Below are positions 1 through 5,623 of a stretch of 9,292 nucleotides of DNA, piece by piece (within the stretch, counting starts at the first letter, position 1; each line of letters starts with the position of its first letter). The stretch spans positions 1 through 9,292 of the forward strand of contig JACPCC010000022.1 in the NCBI GenBank assembly GCA_016179995.1, written 5' to 3'. Both the position numbers and the translations under genes were made by a program. The notes below the pieces were generated by a model. The model ran no database searches. It was not told the origin of the DNA and saw only the letters and a program-made list of their open reading frames with translations. This DNA is from Candidatus Woesearchaeota archaeon (GTDB lineage: Archaea; Nanobdellota; Nanobdellia; Woesearchaeales; GW2011-AR9).

Positions 1-41
1 GACTACGAAGTGGGAGGTACGAGGAGCGTAGCGACGAAGAG

Positions 42-144
42 TTTTCAAGTTACCGTGCGTAAGGCGTTGCTGTCATAGTTCTTAAATACCGTCAGTTAGG
101 CAAAAACAAATAGTCGTTTTCGTTGTGTTAGGGGGCCCTCTCAG
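42..144 (-). repeat. Intergenic repeat family, copy A
   Basis: This non-coding stretch matches 2432-2565 in reverse complement as ordered blocks. TTTTCAAGTTACC (42-54) matches 2553-2565 exactly, GCGTTGCTGTC (64-74) matches 2503-2513 exactly, GGCAAAAACAA (99-109) matches 2465-2475, and GGGGCCCTCTCAG (132-144) matches 2432-2444 with two changes. Block order is kept while the spacing differs, as expected of old diverged copies rather than chance. Bases 1-41 hold GC-richer GCGTAGC-like motifs and no gene. Copy A faces copy B across the toxin-antitoxin, TrmB and unknown genes. Confidence 0.65.
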
Positions 145-168
145 TTTTGATAAGTTTTTACCGAAAGA

Positions 169-206
169 TTTAAATATGAATATCATATTAGTATGAATTG
201 GTGATC
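169..206 (+). promoter_or_regulatory. Promoter and ribosome-binding site of the toxin-antitoxin operon
   Basis: TTTAAATA at 169-176 is a good archaeal TATA-like box. GGTGATC at 200-206 is complementary to the usual archaeal 16S rRNA 3' end and lies three bases before ATG 210, which is why that ATG is preferred over the in-frame TTG at 198 and GTG at 201. AT-rich partial dyads (ATATGAATATCATATT, 174-189) lie between box and start. AbrB-type antitoxins often repress their own promoters, so this could be an operator; that is inference. Confidence 0.55.
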
Positions 207-209
207 AAA

Positions 210-467
210 ATGGAATTTGAAGTTGCTACAATAGGTGAACGTGGACAAGTGGTTATCCCCCAATCGTTTCGCGAAGAGATGGGTATCCATAAAGGAGATA
301 AATTTATGGTTTTGACCCGTGGAGATATGTTTGTGCTGAAGAAACTGCAAGCTCCAAGTATGGAAGACTTTGACAGGATGTTAAAAAAAGCCCACGACCA
401 TGCCAAGAAACATGGGCTTCAACCAAGTGATGTTGAAGATGCAATCAAAAGAGTGCGCGGACAATGA
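210..467 (+). CDS. AbrB/MazE-family antitoxin of a PIN toxin-antitoxin pair
   Basis: Small 85-residue DNA-binding protein. The N-terminal half is a SpoVT-AbrB swapped-hairpin domain: EVATIGERGQVVIPQSFREEMGI followed by KGDKFMVLTRGDMFVLKK fits the family pattern of GQVxIPxxxR, GIxxGD and a final beta strand. In this family the domain dimerises to bind DNA. The C-terminal half (from about residue 47, SMEDFDRMLKKAHDHAKKHG) is charged and helical, as expected for a segment that wraps and inhibits the partner toxin. The stop codon overlaps the start of the PIN gene (ATGA, 464-467), so the two are translationally coupled. ATG 210 is chosen because GGTGATC sits just before it; TTG 198 or GTG 201 would add three or four residues. 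The family is confident; DNA target and toxin inhibition are inferred. Confidence 0.9.
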   Translation: MEFEVATIGERGQVVIPQSFREEMGIHKGDKFMVLTRGDMFVLKKLQAPSMEDFDRMLKKAHDHAKKHGLQPSDVEDAIKRVRGQ

Positions 468-871
468 GAATACGTGCAGTTCTAGATACCAACGTTTTTG
501 TTTCGGGTATTCATTGGACTGGAGCTTCGAAAAAGGTACTCAGAGCGTGGATGGAAGGAAAGTTTCTGCTTGTCTCTTCTTTGCCCATTATTGACGAGAT
601 TATTCGCGTATTAATGGCATTTAAAGTACCTCTTGAGCCAGAGGACATTTCTTGGTGGGAAAGCCTGATTTTAGAAAAGTCTTCTTTAGTTTTCCCGGTT
701 GAACATCTCACTGTTGTGAAGAATGATCCTGATGATGATAAATTTATTGAGGCAGCAGTAGAAGGAAATGCTCGATATATTGTAAGTCAGGATAAGCACT
801 TGCTAAATATTAAAGAGTATAGTGGAATTAAGATTCTGCATCCTGATGAATTCTTGGAACTGCTAGACTAA
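464..871 (+). CDS. PIN-domain ribonuclease toxin (COG1569-like)
   Basis: The protein has 135 residues, the normal size for a single PIN domain. The acidic metal-binding residues expected of a PIN nuclease are present: D8 in VLDTNVFVSG, E45 in IIDEIIRVL, the DPDDDKF cluster (D90-D92) and D110 in YIVSQDKHLL. The sequence resembles the group annotated as putative toxin-antitoxin system toxin component, PIN family. Such toxins are Mg2+-dependent RNases that cleave cellular RNA when not bound by the antitoxin. The actual RNA target cannot be told. It overlaps the AbrB-type gene by four bases, forming a two-gene operon. Its last 44 bases overlap the convergent TrmB-type gene. All catalytic acids are intact, so it is probably active rather than a relic. 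Confidence 0.92.
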   Translation: MRIRAVLDTNVFVSGIHWTGASKKVLRAWMEGKFLLVSSLPIIDEIIRVLMAFKVPLEPEDISWWESLILEKSSLVFPVEHLTVVKNDPDDDKFIEAAVEGNARYIVSQDKHLLNIKEYSGIKILHPDEFLELLD

Positions 872-1607
872 ATTCTCTCGATTTATCCCATAGTGAAATA
901 AACATCTCTCGTAAACTCTGGACACTTTCCTCTTGATTTATTTTTATGATTGTTCTTTCTTTTTCTGGTTTTCCGATTATTGTTAGCATAGCAAATTTCC
1001 CATCTACAATATGCAGTCGGAGATTTTTCTTTAATGGATAATCCCTCAATTTGACTCCTAAGTGAATGAGCTTCTTAGCCCTCTCAACATTCTCCTTATT
1101 GATAGGAACAATCATTCTATTATCTACTTTTTTCTTTAATATAATTTTTGTAGGCGTAATAAGGTCAACATCCCGTAAATGAGGAATCAGGGGTCCAGCA
1201 ATAATGAAGAGTTCTTTCTTTGCTTTGGCATAGATCTCCACAATATTCTGATAATAAACATCTTCCCCACTTGATAAAGACACGATCCCATGTTCTTCTT
1301 TTTTCTCCAGTTTGTCGATTATTGTTTGAAGTTCAATAGATTTTTCGCTCCATTCTCTATTTTTGTGGACAAGCATAGCTTTAAGCCCAATTTTTGGATC
1401 GATAGCTTTGATGAGCCGAGGTGTTCCGGGGAGAACAGAAACCAAACTTTTAGCTACCAGCGATTCCACAACATCATAAATTCTTCCAGAAGGAATATGG
1501 CTTAAACTACCCAACTGATAGGCTGTAACTGCCTCTACTTTGAGCAGTGCCAAGTACGCTTTAATCTCGTATTGGGTCAGGTTTAGCTGTCGTAGGAGTT
1601 CTTCCAT
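828..1607 (-). CDS. TrmB-family transcriptional regulator
   Basis: A 259-residue protein. Residues 1-75 form a winged helix of the TrmB type: LRQLNLTQYEIKAYLALLKVEAVTAYQLGSLSHIPSGRIYDVVESLVAKSLV, with the recognition-helix signature IPSGRIYDVVESL. A charged linker (about 80-110) leads to a C-terminal domain typical of the family (about 115-245), including KKELFIIAGP and RLHIVDGKFAMLTIIG. Family members are archaeal repressors or activators responding to sugars or other metabolites; the effector here is unknown. ATG 1607 is preceded by GGTGA three bases upstream. The last ~14 residues (from about SLAVPRIHQDAES) are antisense to the end of the PIN gene and look like a tail added when the native stop was lost. 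It is divergent from the gene at 1670, a natural candidate target. Confidence 0.88.
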   Translation of the reverse strand: MEELLRQLNLTQYEIKAYLALLKVEAVTAYQLGSLSHIPSGRIYDVVESLVAKSLVSVLPGTPRLIKAIDPKIGLKAMLVHKNREWSEKSIELQTIIDKLEKKEEHGIVSLSSGEDVYYQNIVEIYAKAKKELFIIAGPLIPHLRDVDLITPTKIILKKKVDNRMIVPINKENVERAKKLIHLGVKLRDYPLKKNLRLHIVDGKFAMLTIIGKPEKERTIIKINQEESVQSLREMFISLWDKSREFSLAVPRIHQDAES

Positions 1608-1614
1608 ATTTCAC

Positions 1615-1625
1615 CACTCCGAGTA
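1615..1625. promoter_or_regulatory. Possible TrmB operator near its own start
   Basis: CACTCCGAGTA contains a perfect nine-base dyad (ACTC-C-GAGT, 1616-1624) and differs by one base from the TACT-N3-AGTA operator described for Pyrococcus TrmB. It lies 8 bases before the TrmB start codon and downstream of its predicted TATA box, suited to autoregulation. One short match is weak evidence. Confidence 0.3.
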
Positions 1626-1637
1626 GGGGTGCATAGT

Positions 1638-1649
1638 TAATATATAAAT
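1638..1649. promoter_or_regulatory. Shared TATA region of the divergent TrmB and 1670 genes
   Basis: TTAATATATAAA reads as a TATA box in both directions. On the plus strand TATATAAA (1641-1648) is about 22 bases before ATG 1670, implying a leaderless or nearly leaderless transcript. On the minus strand TTTATATA is about 35 bases from ATG 1607, leaving a short leader that holds the GGTGA ribosome-binding site and the dyad at 1615-1625. One regulator bound here could control both genes. Confidence 0.5.
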
Positions 1650-1669
1650 GTTTCTGTTCTTATCATAGG

Positions 1670-2416
1670 ATGGTAACAGAAAAATTGAGATTTGGACTTG
1701 AAGATATAACCCACTATTTTGAAAATAGGGCTGCTTCAGAAATATACCGAGAGTTGTATCACCATACACATTCAGGAAAAATGAAGTTTATGTTTTGCGT
1801 AACAGAGGCAATTGGTGATTATGTTCTGATGGCGTTAACCCAATTAACCAAAAGTGTTGATGGTGCACTATCAAAAGAGATTGAGAGAAATATCTCCTCA
1901 GATGAAGAATCTTTATGCTTAAAAAATGTTGGTGCTCCGCCCTATGATGCACTAACAGAAAGAATTAGAGTTGTTCTTGGGGCGGTAGCACATCCCTATC
2001 TTGAAGAGCATAAATTACTAGGGGAATATGTAAGAACTTTGGATGTCATTTTAATGAGCATTTATGGGAATGTCACTCAAGATGCTCCTTCAGATATAAA
2101 GCCATTGTTACACCAAGACAAGCATCAGGTTGATGGTGATTCATTCAAAAAGCTCATTGCTTGGTTGGAAGAACAGGAAGAAAAAGATATCCCCCAACAA
2201 CAATGTGGCAAGAGTATTCCTGATAGCTTAAAGCCAATATTCATACCTCGGCTATATCAGAGAATAGAAAATTTAGCTAATTTTTACAACGAGGGAAAAG
2301 CAGCAACTCTTGATGAATCTTTGGTGCCAGATGGAGAGAACCCACAACCCGAGGATTTAAGAGATTTTTTGTTTAGAGATCTCAACAGAATATTTATGAG
2401 AGAGGATGAAGAGTAG
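1670..2416 (+). CDS. Hypothetical protein, acidic and mostly helical
   Basis: A 248-residue protein I do not recognise. It has no signal peptide, membrane segment or clear catalytic motif. The composition suggests a soluble, largely alpha-helical acidic protein: long amphipathic stretches such as FMFCVTEAIGDYVLMALTQLTKSV (about 40-63) and ERIRVVLGAVAHPYLEEHKLLGEYVRTLDVILMSIYG (about 97-133), a polar Q/E/K-rich linker (about 165-180), and an acidic C-terminus ending in REDEE. ATG 1670 fits the TATA box 22 bases upstream. It is divergent from the TrmB-type regulator and is the only gene on its side, so it may be the regulator's target. It lies inside the segment bounded by facing repeat copies A and B. 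Reality as a gene is likely from length, promoter position and natural composition. Confidence 0.75.
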   Translation: MVTEKLRFGLEDITHYFENRAASEIYRELYHHTHSGKMKFMFCVTEAIGDYVLMALTQLTKSVDGALSKEIERNISSDEESLCLKNVGAPPYDALTERIRVVLGAVAHPYLEEHKLLGEYVRTLDVILMSIYGNVTQDAPSDIKPLLHQDKHQVDGDSFKKLIAWLEEQEEKDIPQQQCGKSIPDSLKPIFIPRLYQRIENLANFYNEGKAATLDESLVPDGENPQPEDLRDFLFRDLNRIFMREDEE

Positions 2417-2431
2417 TTTTAAAGAATCGTT

Positions 2432-2565
2432 CAGAGAGAGCCCCATTTGTTTTCTCCGTTCGTATTGTTTTTGCCGTCATAGTGTTTTACATAGTAGTTA
2501 AAGACAGCAACGCATTAAAGTTTAAGATTTCCGATAGGATTGTTCTTGTTTAGGTAACTTGAAAA
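2432..2565 (+). repeat. Intergenic repeat family, copy B
   Basis: Matches copy A in reverse complement through blocks at 2432-2444, 2465-2475, 2503-2513 and 2553-2565, with about 30 extra bases between the last two blocks. Bases 2471-2507 also align with copy C at 2845-2880 in the same orientation: TTGCC, TAGT, TTTT and GTTAAAGA are shared with roughly seven in ten bases identical. This links the A/B pair to the C/D pair as one family. Confidence 0.6.
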
Positions 2566-2580
2566 TTGGATTTAACGTAT

Positions 2581-2721
2581 GGGGTTTACAGAAGTGGCAA
2601 TCCCTCCAATAATTTCTCCTCGATTTTTCGGCAACCCATGAAAAATCAGAGCTGAGAAATTTTTGAGAGCTGGATTGACATTTGGGAATTTTACGAGCTG
2701 AGTAAAATTCCTGTAAACCCC
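2581..2721. other. Compact element able to fold as a three-way junction
   Basis: An 11-bp outer stem GGGGTTTACAG (2581-2591) / CTGTAAACCCC (2711-2721) closes the element. Inside are CAATCC (2598-2603) / GGATTG (2672-2677); AATTTCTC (2611-2618) / GAGAAATT (2654-2661); GATTTTTC (2622-2629) / GAAAAATC (2640-2647); and GAATTTTAC (2686-2694) / GTAAAATTC (2702-2710). The last hairpin abuts the outer stem with no gap, allowing coaxial stacking, and all listed pairs are compatible with one fold. There is no convincing open reading frame. It could be a structured RNA, or a small non-autonomous mobile element with 11-bp terminal inverted repeats. No dedicated promoter is obvious, so the strand is unknown. 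Confidence 0.55.
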
Positions 2722-2722
2722 T

Positions 2723-2920
2723 GTTATATGACCTGACTGAAGCAAGCGAGTGTAAAATTAACTATCAAATTTCTCGCTTGCGTAAGGAAAGCGCAGCGGG
2801 GTGCGAACCGAAGTGAGCAAGTTTTTTTCTCGCCGAAAATTCCATTGCCACCGTAGTTTTTTGAAATGAGTTAAAGATAGAGTTACTGCGTAGCAGACAA
2901 GAATTAGGGGGTTAAGAGGC
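2723..2920 (+). repeat. Intergenic repeat family, copy C
   Basis: Shares six ordered blocks with copy D in reverse complement: GTTATATGA (2723-2731), TTTTTTTCTCGCC (2822-2834), CCGAAAATT (2833-2841), ATTGCCACC (2844-2852), TTTTTTGAAATGAG (2857-2870) and GGGGTTAAGAGGC (2908-2920). All are exact. The gaps between blocks differ greatly between copies, and the extra pieces private to C contain hairpins. C and D face each other across the gene at 2993-4507. Confidence 0.75.
2742..2781. repeat. Nine-bp hairpin inside repeat copy C
   Basis: GCAAGCGAG (2742-2750) pairs perfectly with CTCGCTTGC (2773-2781) around a 22-base AT-rich loop. It lies in the 90-base stretch present in copy C and absent at the same place in copy D, so it looks like a separate small insertion. 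Confidence 0.6.
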
Positions 2921-2950
2921 AGTAGAGAACCACTATTAAGTAGTCACTTG

Positions 2951-2968
2951 ACCAAAAGCTTTATAAAT
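2951..2968 (+). promoter_or_regulatory. Promoter of the PHPT1-like gene
   Basis: ACCAAAAGC followed by TTATAAAT (2961-2968) resembles a BRE plus TATA box. ATG 2993 begins 25 bases after the first base after the box region, so the transcript is probably leaderless; no ribosome-binding site is visible in ATTATAGAAA before the start. The promoter lies inside the C/D bracket, so the gene carries its own promoter. Confidence 0.6.
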
Positions 2969-2992
2969 AGGCACTGTTTTGTATTATAGAAA

Positions 2993-4507
2993 ATGTTTAG
3001 ATTAGACGTTGGAGAACTTGAAGCATTAGTGGATCAAATCCCAGAACCACTTACAAGAGCTAGAGAAGGTATGCAACAATTTAGTCCTGACTCTGAACAA
3101 ATTGCGAAGTATTCTGAACTTTATATTCGAGTATTAATGGGTGGGGAAAACAGAGCTAAAAGAGAGTTTAATGACAAAGATTCACATGCGTCTGATCCTG
3201 CAACAAAAGCATTTAAGATATTATCTCCCGAAAAACGTACTGAACTAGGACAACAATACTTACAATGGAGACTTGATTTTATGTCTGAAGAAACATCAGA
3301 AGGAGCATTAAGACAAGCTGCATCTCTCGCTAAAGAAATTGGACTTGAAACACAAGTTTCTGTAATTGCTAAGCCACACGTGCACAGTAGGTTTACTTCT
3401 TTGGAAGATGCGTCTGGCAAAACTGATGAAACAGCCATCAATCTTGCTACCGTTGCTAAAACTCTTGGCTTAGTTGATAAAACGAGAGAAATAGCAACCA
3501 ATTATTTTCAGAGAAGATTGGAAAGAATACAAAATCCCAATTCTACAGATGATTTTGAGATGACTAATTTGTTTGCTTTTGCTGATGTTTATGGTTTGTC
3601 CAAGGATGGTGAACTTACTGATCTTTATTTAGCAACAAGTTTTTTCGCTGATAGATGGGGTTCTGCGTATGACAAAATGCCCAAAATTACAGAAGAAAAT
3701 GAAAGAGAAGTAATGCAGAAAGGATGGCGAATTGCTCAAAATCTTTGGCAAAATAGCAGTAATGTAAAAGGTTTAGCGAAACTGATTCGTAATGAAAAAT
3801 TTAAGGCAGAGTATAGTTCTAACAAAACAGCACGAGCAATTGCTAAGAATGTTGTTGCTGAAACATTAAAAGGAAGTTATGGAATTGATGAAGTTAAAAG
3901 TCTAGTTGATGCCTATAAATTATCTGGTTTAAAGAAAATTATTGGTGAGGGAATTAGTGCAAACTTACAAGAAGGTCATTATCAAACTGCTCAGCAAATA
4001 GCTGAAGGATTTGGTTATAATATCACTGATGGAATGTATGTTAAAGCGAGAGCTGTTCTCGAAGAAAAAGTAAGCGGTGCTGTTAAAGATAGAAAGTTAG
4101 AAGAAGCTATTGAAGCTCGATTGAGACTTAAAGCATTTGATAGATACAGAGCAGAAGGAATTAATATTGAATCTCTTCCAGAAGTAGATCTTCCGGAGAG
4201 ATATTCTGGGAAAATAATTTTAGTAGAATTTCAGGGAAGAACGTTTTTACGTTCAGGCTCAGATATGCACGAAGGAATCTGCGATGCTTTCAGAAAGGAA
4301 GTTAAATTAATGGGCTTTTCTCGTGGATATGTTCAAGAAAAAGGCGGTGCTCATATCGGTTTTAATAAGGATTCTGGAGATAGGGTAATTTATGATAAAA
4401 GTGAACAGTATGGTGAATGTGATAAAGAAGTAGCGAGACAATTAGTTCAGAAAACTTTTCCAGATCAGAAGATTGTAGCGAAGCCAGTACGAAATAGTGG
4501 CTGGTAG
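2993..4507 (+). CDS. Helical-repeat protein with C-terminal Janus/Ocnus (PHPT1-like) domain
   Basis: A 504-residue protein with two parts. Residues 1 to about 395 look like an alpha-helical solenoid, with recurring A..A...GL modules such as ASLAKEIGLETQ, NLATVAKTLGLVDKTREIA, FAFADVYGLSKDGE and AQQIAEGFGYNITDG. Residues about 404-504 resemble the 14-kDa phosphohistidine phosphatase family. Seen against PHPT1 from memory: K407 in GKIILVEF aligns with K21; H426 in DMHEGICDAF with catalytic H53 in EYHADIYDKV; GGAHI with GGGRI; YDKSEQYG with YGYSMAYG (S470 for S94); and KTFPDQKIV with AKYPDYEV. The segment from H454 to S470 has the same spacing as R78 to S94. R78 is replaced by H454 here, which may alter activity. 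Soluble; no signal peptide or membrane segment. Function on protein phosphohistidine is inferred only. It sits alone between facing repeats C and D. Confidence 0.7.
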   Translation: MFRLDVGELEALVDQIPEPLTRAREGMQQFSPDSEQIAKYSELYIRVLMGGENRAKREFNDKDSHASDPATKAFKILSPEKRTELGQQYLQWRLDFMSEETSEGALRQAASLAKEIGLETQVSVIAKPHVHSRFTSLEDASGKTDETAINLATVAKTLGLVDKTREIATNYFQRRLERIQNPNSTDDFEMTNLFAFADVYGLSKDGELTDLYLATSFFADRWGSAYDKMPKITEENEREVMQKGWRIAQNLWQNSSNVKGLAKLIRNEKFKAEYSSNKTARAIAKNVVAETLKGSYGIDEVKSLVDAYKLSGLKKIIGEGISANLQEGHYQTAQQIAEGFGYNITDGMYVKARAVLEEKVSGAVKDRKLEEAIEARLRLKAFDRYRAEGINIESLPEVDLPERYSGKIILVEFQGRTFLRSGSDMHEGICDAFRKEVKLMGFSRGYVQEKGGAHIGFNKDSGDRVIYDKSEQYGECDKEVARQLVQKTFPDQKIVAKPVRNSGW

Positions 4508-4517
4508 ATTTCTTTTT
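4508..4517 (+). terminator. T-rich terminator-like run after the PHPT1-like gene
   Basis: ATTTCTTTTT directly follows the stop codon. Short T-runs are the usual archaeal termination signal, but this one is modest and lies at the edge of repeat copy D. Confidence 0.3.
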
Positions 4518-4717
4518 GCCTCTTAACCCCATAGGTAGCTCATTTCAAAAAATTTGGGAGAACGGAGTGAACTGCTAAATTAATGTTAGATTTAGTTGCG
4601 AAGCAATGAAGTATTCGTTTTTCGTTTTGTCGATTTAGTGAAGGTGGCAATAGAAAAAATTTTCGGAAACGAACGCAGAGAGTGTACCTGTAAGGCGAGA
4701 AAAAAATTTCATATAAC
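4518..4717 (-). repeat. Intergenic repeat family, copy D
   Basis: Reverse complement of copy C in six blocks: GCCTCTTAACCCC (4518-4530), CTCATTTCAAAAAA (4539-4552), GGTGGCAAT (4643-4651), AATTTTCGG (4658-4666), GGCGAGAAAAAAA (4694-4706) and TCATATAAC (4709-4717). A 90-base stretch at 4553-4642 is private to D and contains CTAAAT/ATTTAG and TTGC-GAA-GCAA hairpins. It begins 10 bases after the PHPT1-like gene and ends four bases before the dif-like site. Confidence 0.75.
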
Positions 4718-4721
4718 ACCT

Positions 4722-4749
4722 ATTTGACGCAGTTTTAATTGCGTTAAAT
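4722..4749. other. Candidate dif/Xer recombination site
   Basis: Two 11-base arms, ATTTGACGCAG (4722-4732) and TTGCGTTAAAT (4739-4749), are inverted around a six-base spacer TTTTAA, the 11-6-11 layout of Xer/dif sites. The arms are inverted matches at nine of eleven positions, and pairing extends outward to 4720-4751. The right arm matches the Escherichia coli dif XerD arm TTATGTTAAAT at nine of eleven bases (comparison from memory). It ends 61 bases before the Xer gene. It could alternatively be a simple hairpin or operator. Confidence 0.5.
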
Positions 4750-4810
4750 AGAAGTATATATCCAAAACACGAAATAATTATTAACTAAGAGTTATTTTTC
4801 TAATATTAAG

Positions 4811-5602
4811 ATGAATAAAGAAGAATATTCTCCTTATTTAACTAAGTTATCTGAAGAGTTAAGACTATTAGGCTATTCTTCGAAAACTGAAAAAGCTTAT
4901 CTAAATACTCTTCAAAAATACTTCACTTCTGAAAAATCACCACGTGACTATCTGTTAAATTACACCAATAAAAGCCGCTCTTCACTTAGAACTGTCTATT
5001 TTGCCTTAAAATTCTTTCATGAAAAAATATTGCACCAAGATTTTAAAGAAGAGATACCACTAGCAAAAAAACACAACAAATTACCACAAGTCTTAAACCA
5101 AGAAGAAATACAAAAATTGTTTGAAGTGACAATGAATCTCAAACACCGCTTTGTTTTGATGCTTCTTTACTATAGTGGTATTCGTCTCAACGAGCTTCTC
5201 AACTTAAAATGGGAAGACTTTGATTTTTCTCGAGATACGATTCATCTTAAAACTACTAAGGGCAGTAAAGAAAGAGTAATATTTCTTCACGAGAAGATAA
5301 AGCACTTAGTCGAAGAGTTCAAACTGCAAAAAACAGATTTGGTATTCCAATCAAACTTACTAAAGAAATACAATGAGAGAACTATACAAATGATTGTCCG
5401 TCTAGCGGCTAAAAAAGCTGAGATTAAAAAAAGAGTTACACCGCACACTCTTCGCCATAGTTTTGCCACGCATTTACTTGAAGCCGGCGCAGACATAAGA
5501 TATATCCAGCAGCTCCTCGGGCATAAAGATTTGAAAACAACTTCTGTTTACACACACGTAGCTAATAGAGATGTACATAAACTGGCAAATTTGTTGAAGT
5601 AA
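4811..5602 (+). CDS. xerA: Xer-type tyrosine recombinase (XerA-like)
   Basis: A 263-residue site-specific recombinase. The N-terminal core-binding SAM-like domain spans about 1-90 (LRLLGYSSKTEKAYLNTLQKYF). The catalytic domain has the complete set of residues: R125 in YSGIRLNELL, K150 in TTKGSKER, H212 and R215 in TPHTLRHSFATHLL, H238 in LLGHKD and nucleophile Y247 in TTSVYTHV. The length fits chromosome-type Xer proteins. It lacks the extra segment that marks integron integrases, and no excisionase-like partner is visible. In archaea XerA resolves chromosome dimers at dif; some relatives serve integrative elements. A dif-like palindrome lies just upstream. Possible TATA-like boxes are near 4754-4762 and 4773-4780. 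Converges with the hydrolase gene, 21 bases apart. Housekeeping and element roles cannot be separated from sequence alone. Confidence 0.92.
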   Translation: MNKEEYSPYLTKLSEELRLLGYSSKTEKAYLNTLQKYFTSEKSPRDYLLNYTNKSRSSLRTVYFALKFFHEKILHQDFKEEIPLAKKHNKLPQVLNQEEIQKLFEVTMNLKHRFVLMLLYYSGIRLNELLNLKWEDFDFSRDTIHLKTTKGSKERVIFLHEKIKHLVEEFKLQKTDLVFQSNLLKKYNERTIQMIVRLAAKKAEIKKRVTPHTLRHSFATHLLEAGADIRYIQQLLGHKDLKTTSVYTHVANRDVHKLANLLK

Positions 5603-5623
5603 AATTATTCCTGACAATACATT

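Noticed and set aside
2581..2721. A tRNA or known riboswitch in the structured element
   Set aside because: There is no T-loop GTTCGA motif, anticodon arm or CCA-end acceptor geometry, and no gene starts close downstream in a way typical of a riboswitch.
3121..3501. A 126-residue open frame on the minus strand
   Set aside because: It is entirely antisense to the well-supported 504-residue gene and shows no family motif.
42..4717. A CRISPR array made from the repeated blocks
   Set aside because: Copies are diverged, in opposite orientations and hundreds to thousands of bases apart, without regular spacers or cas genes.
2432..5602. An archaeal integron with attC-like repeats and an integron integrase
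   Set aside because: The recombinase lacks the extra segment typical of IntI, cassettes appear to carry their own promoters, and the repeats face in alternating directions rather than repeating head to tail.
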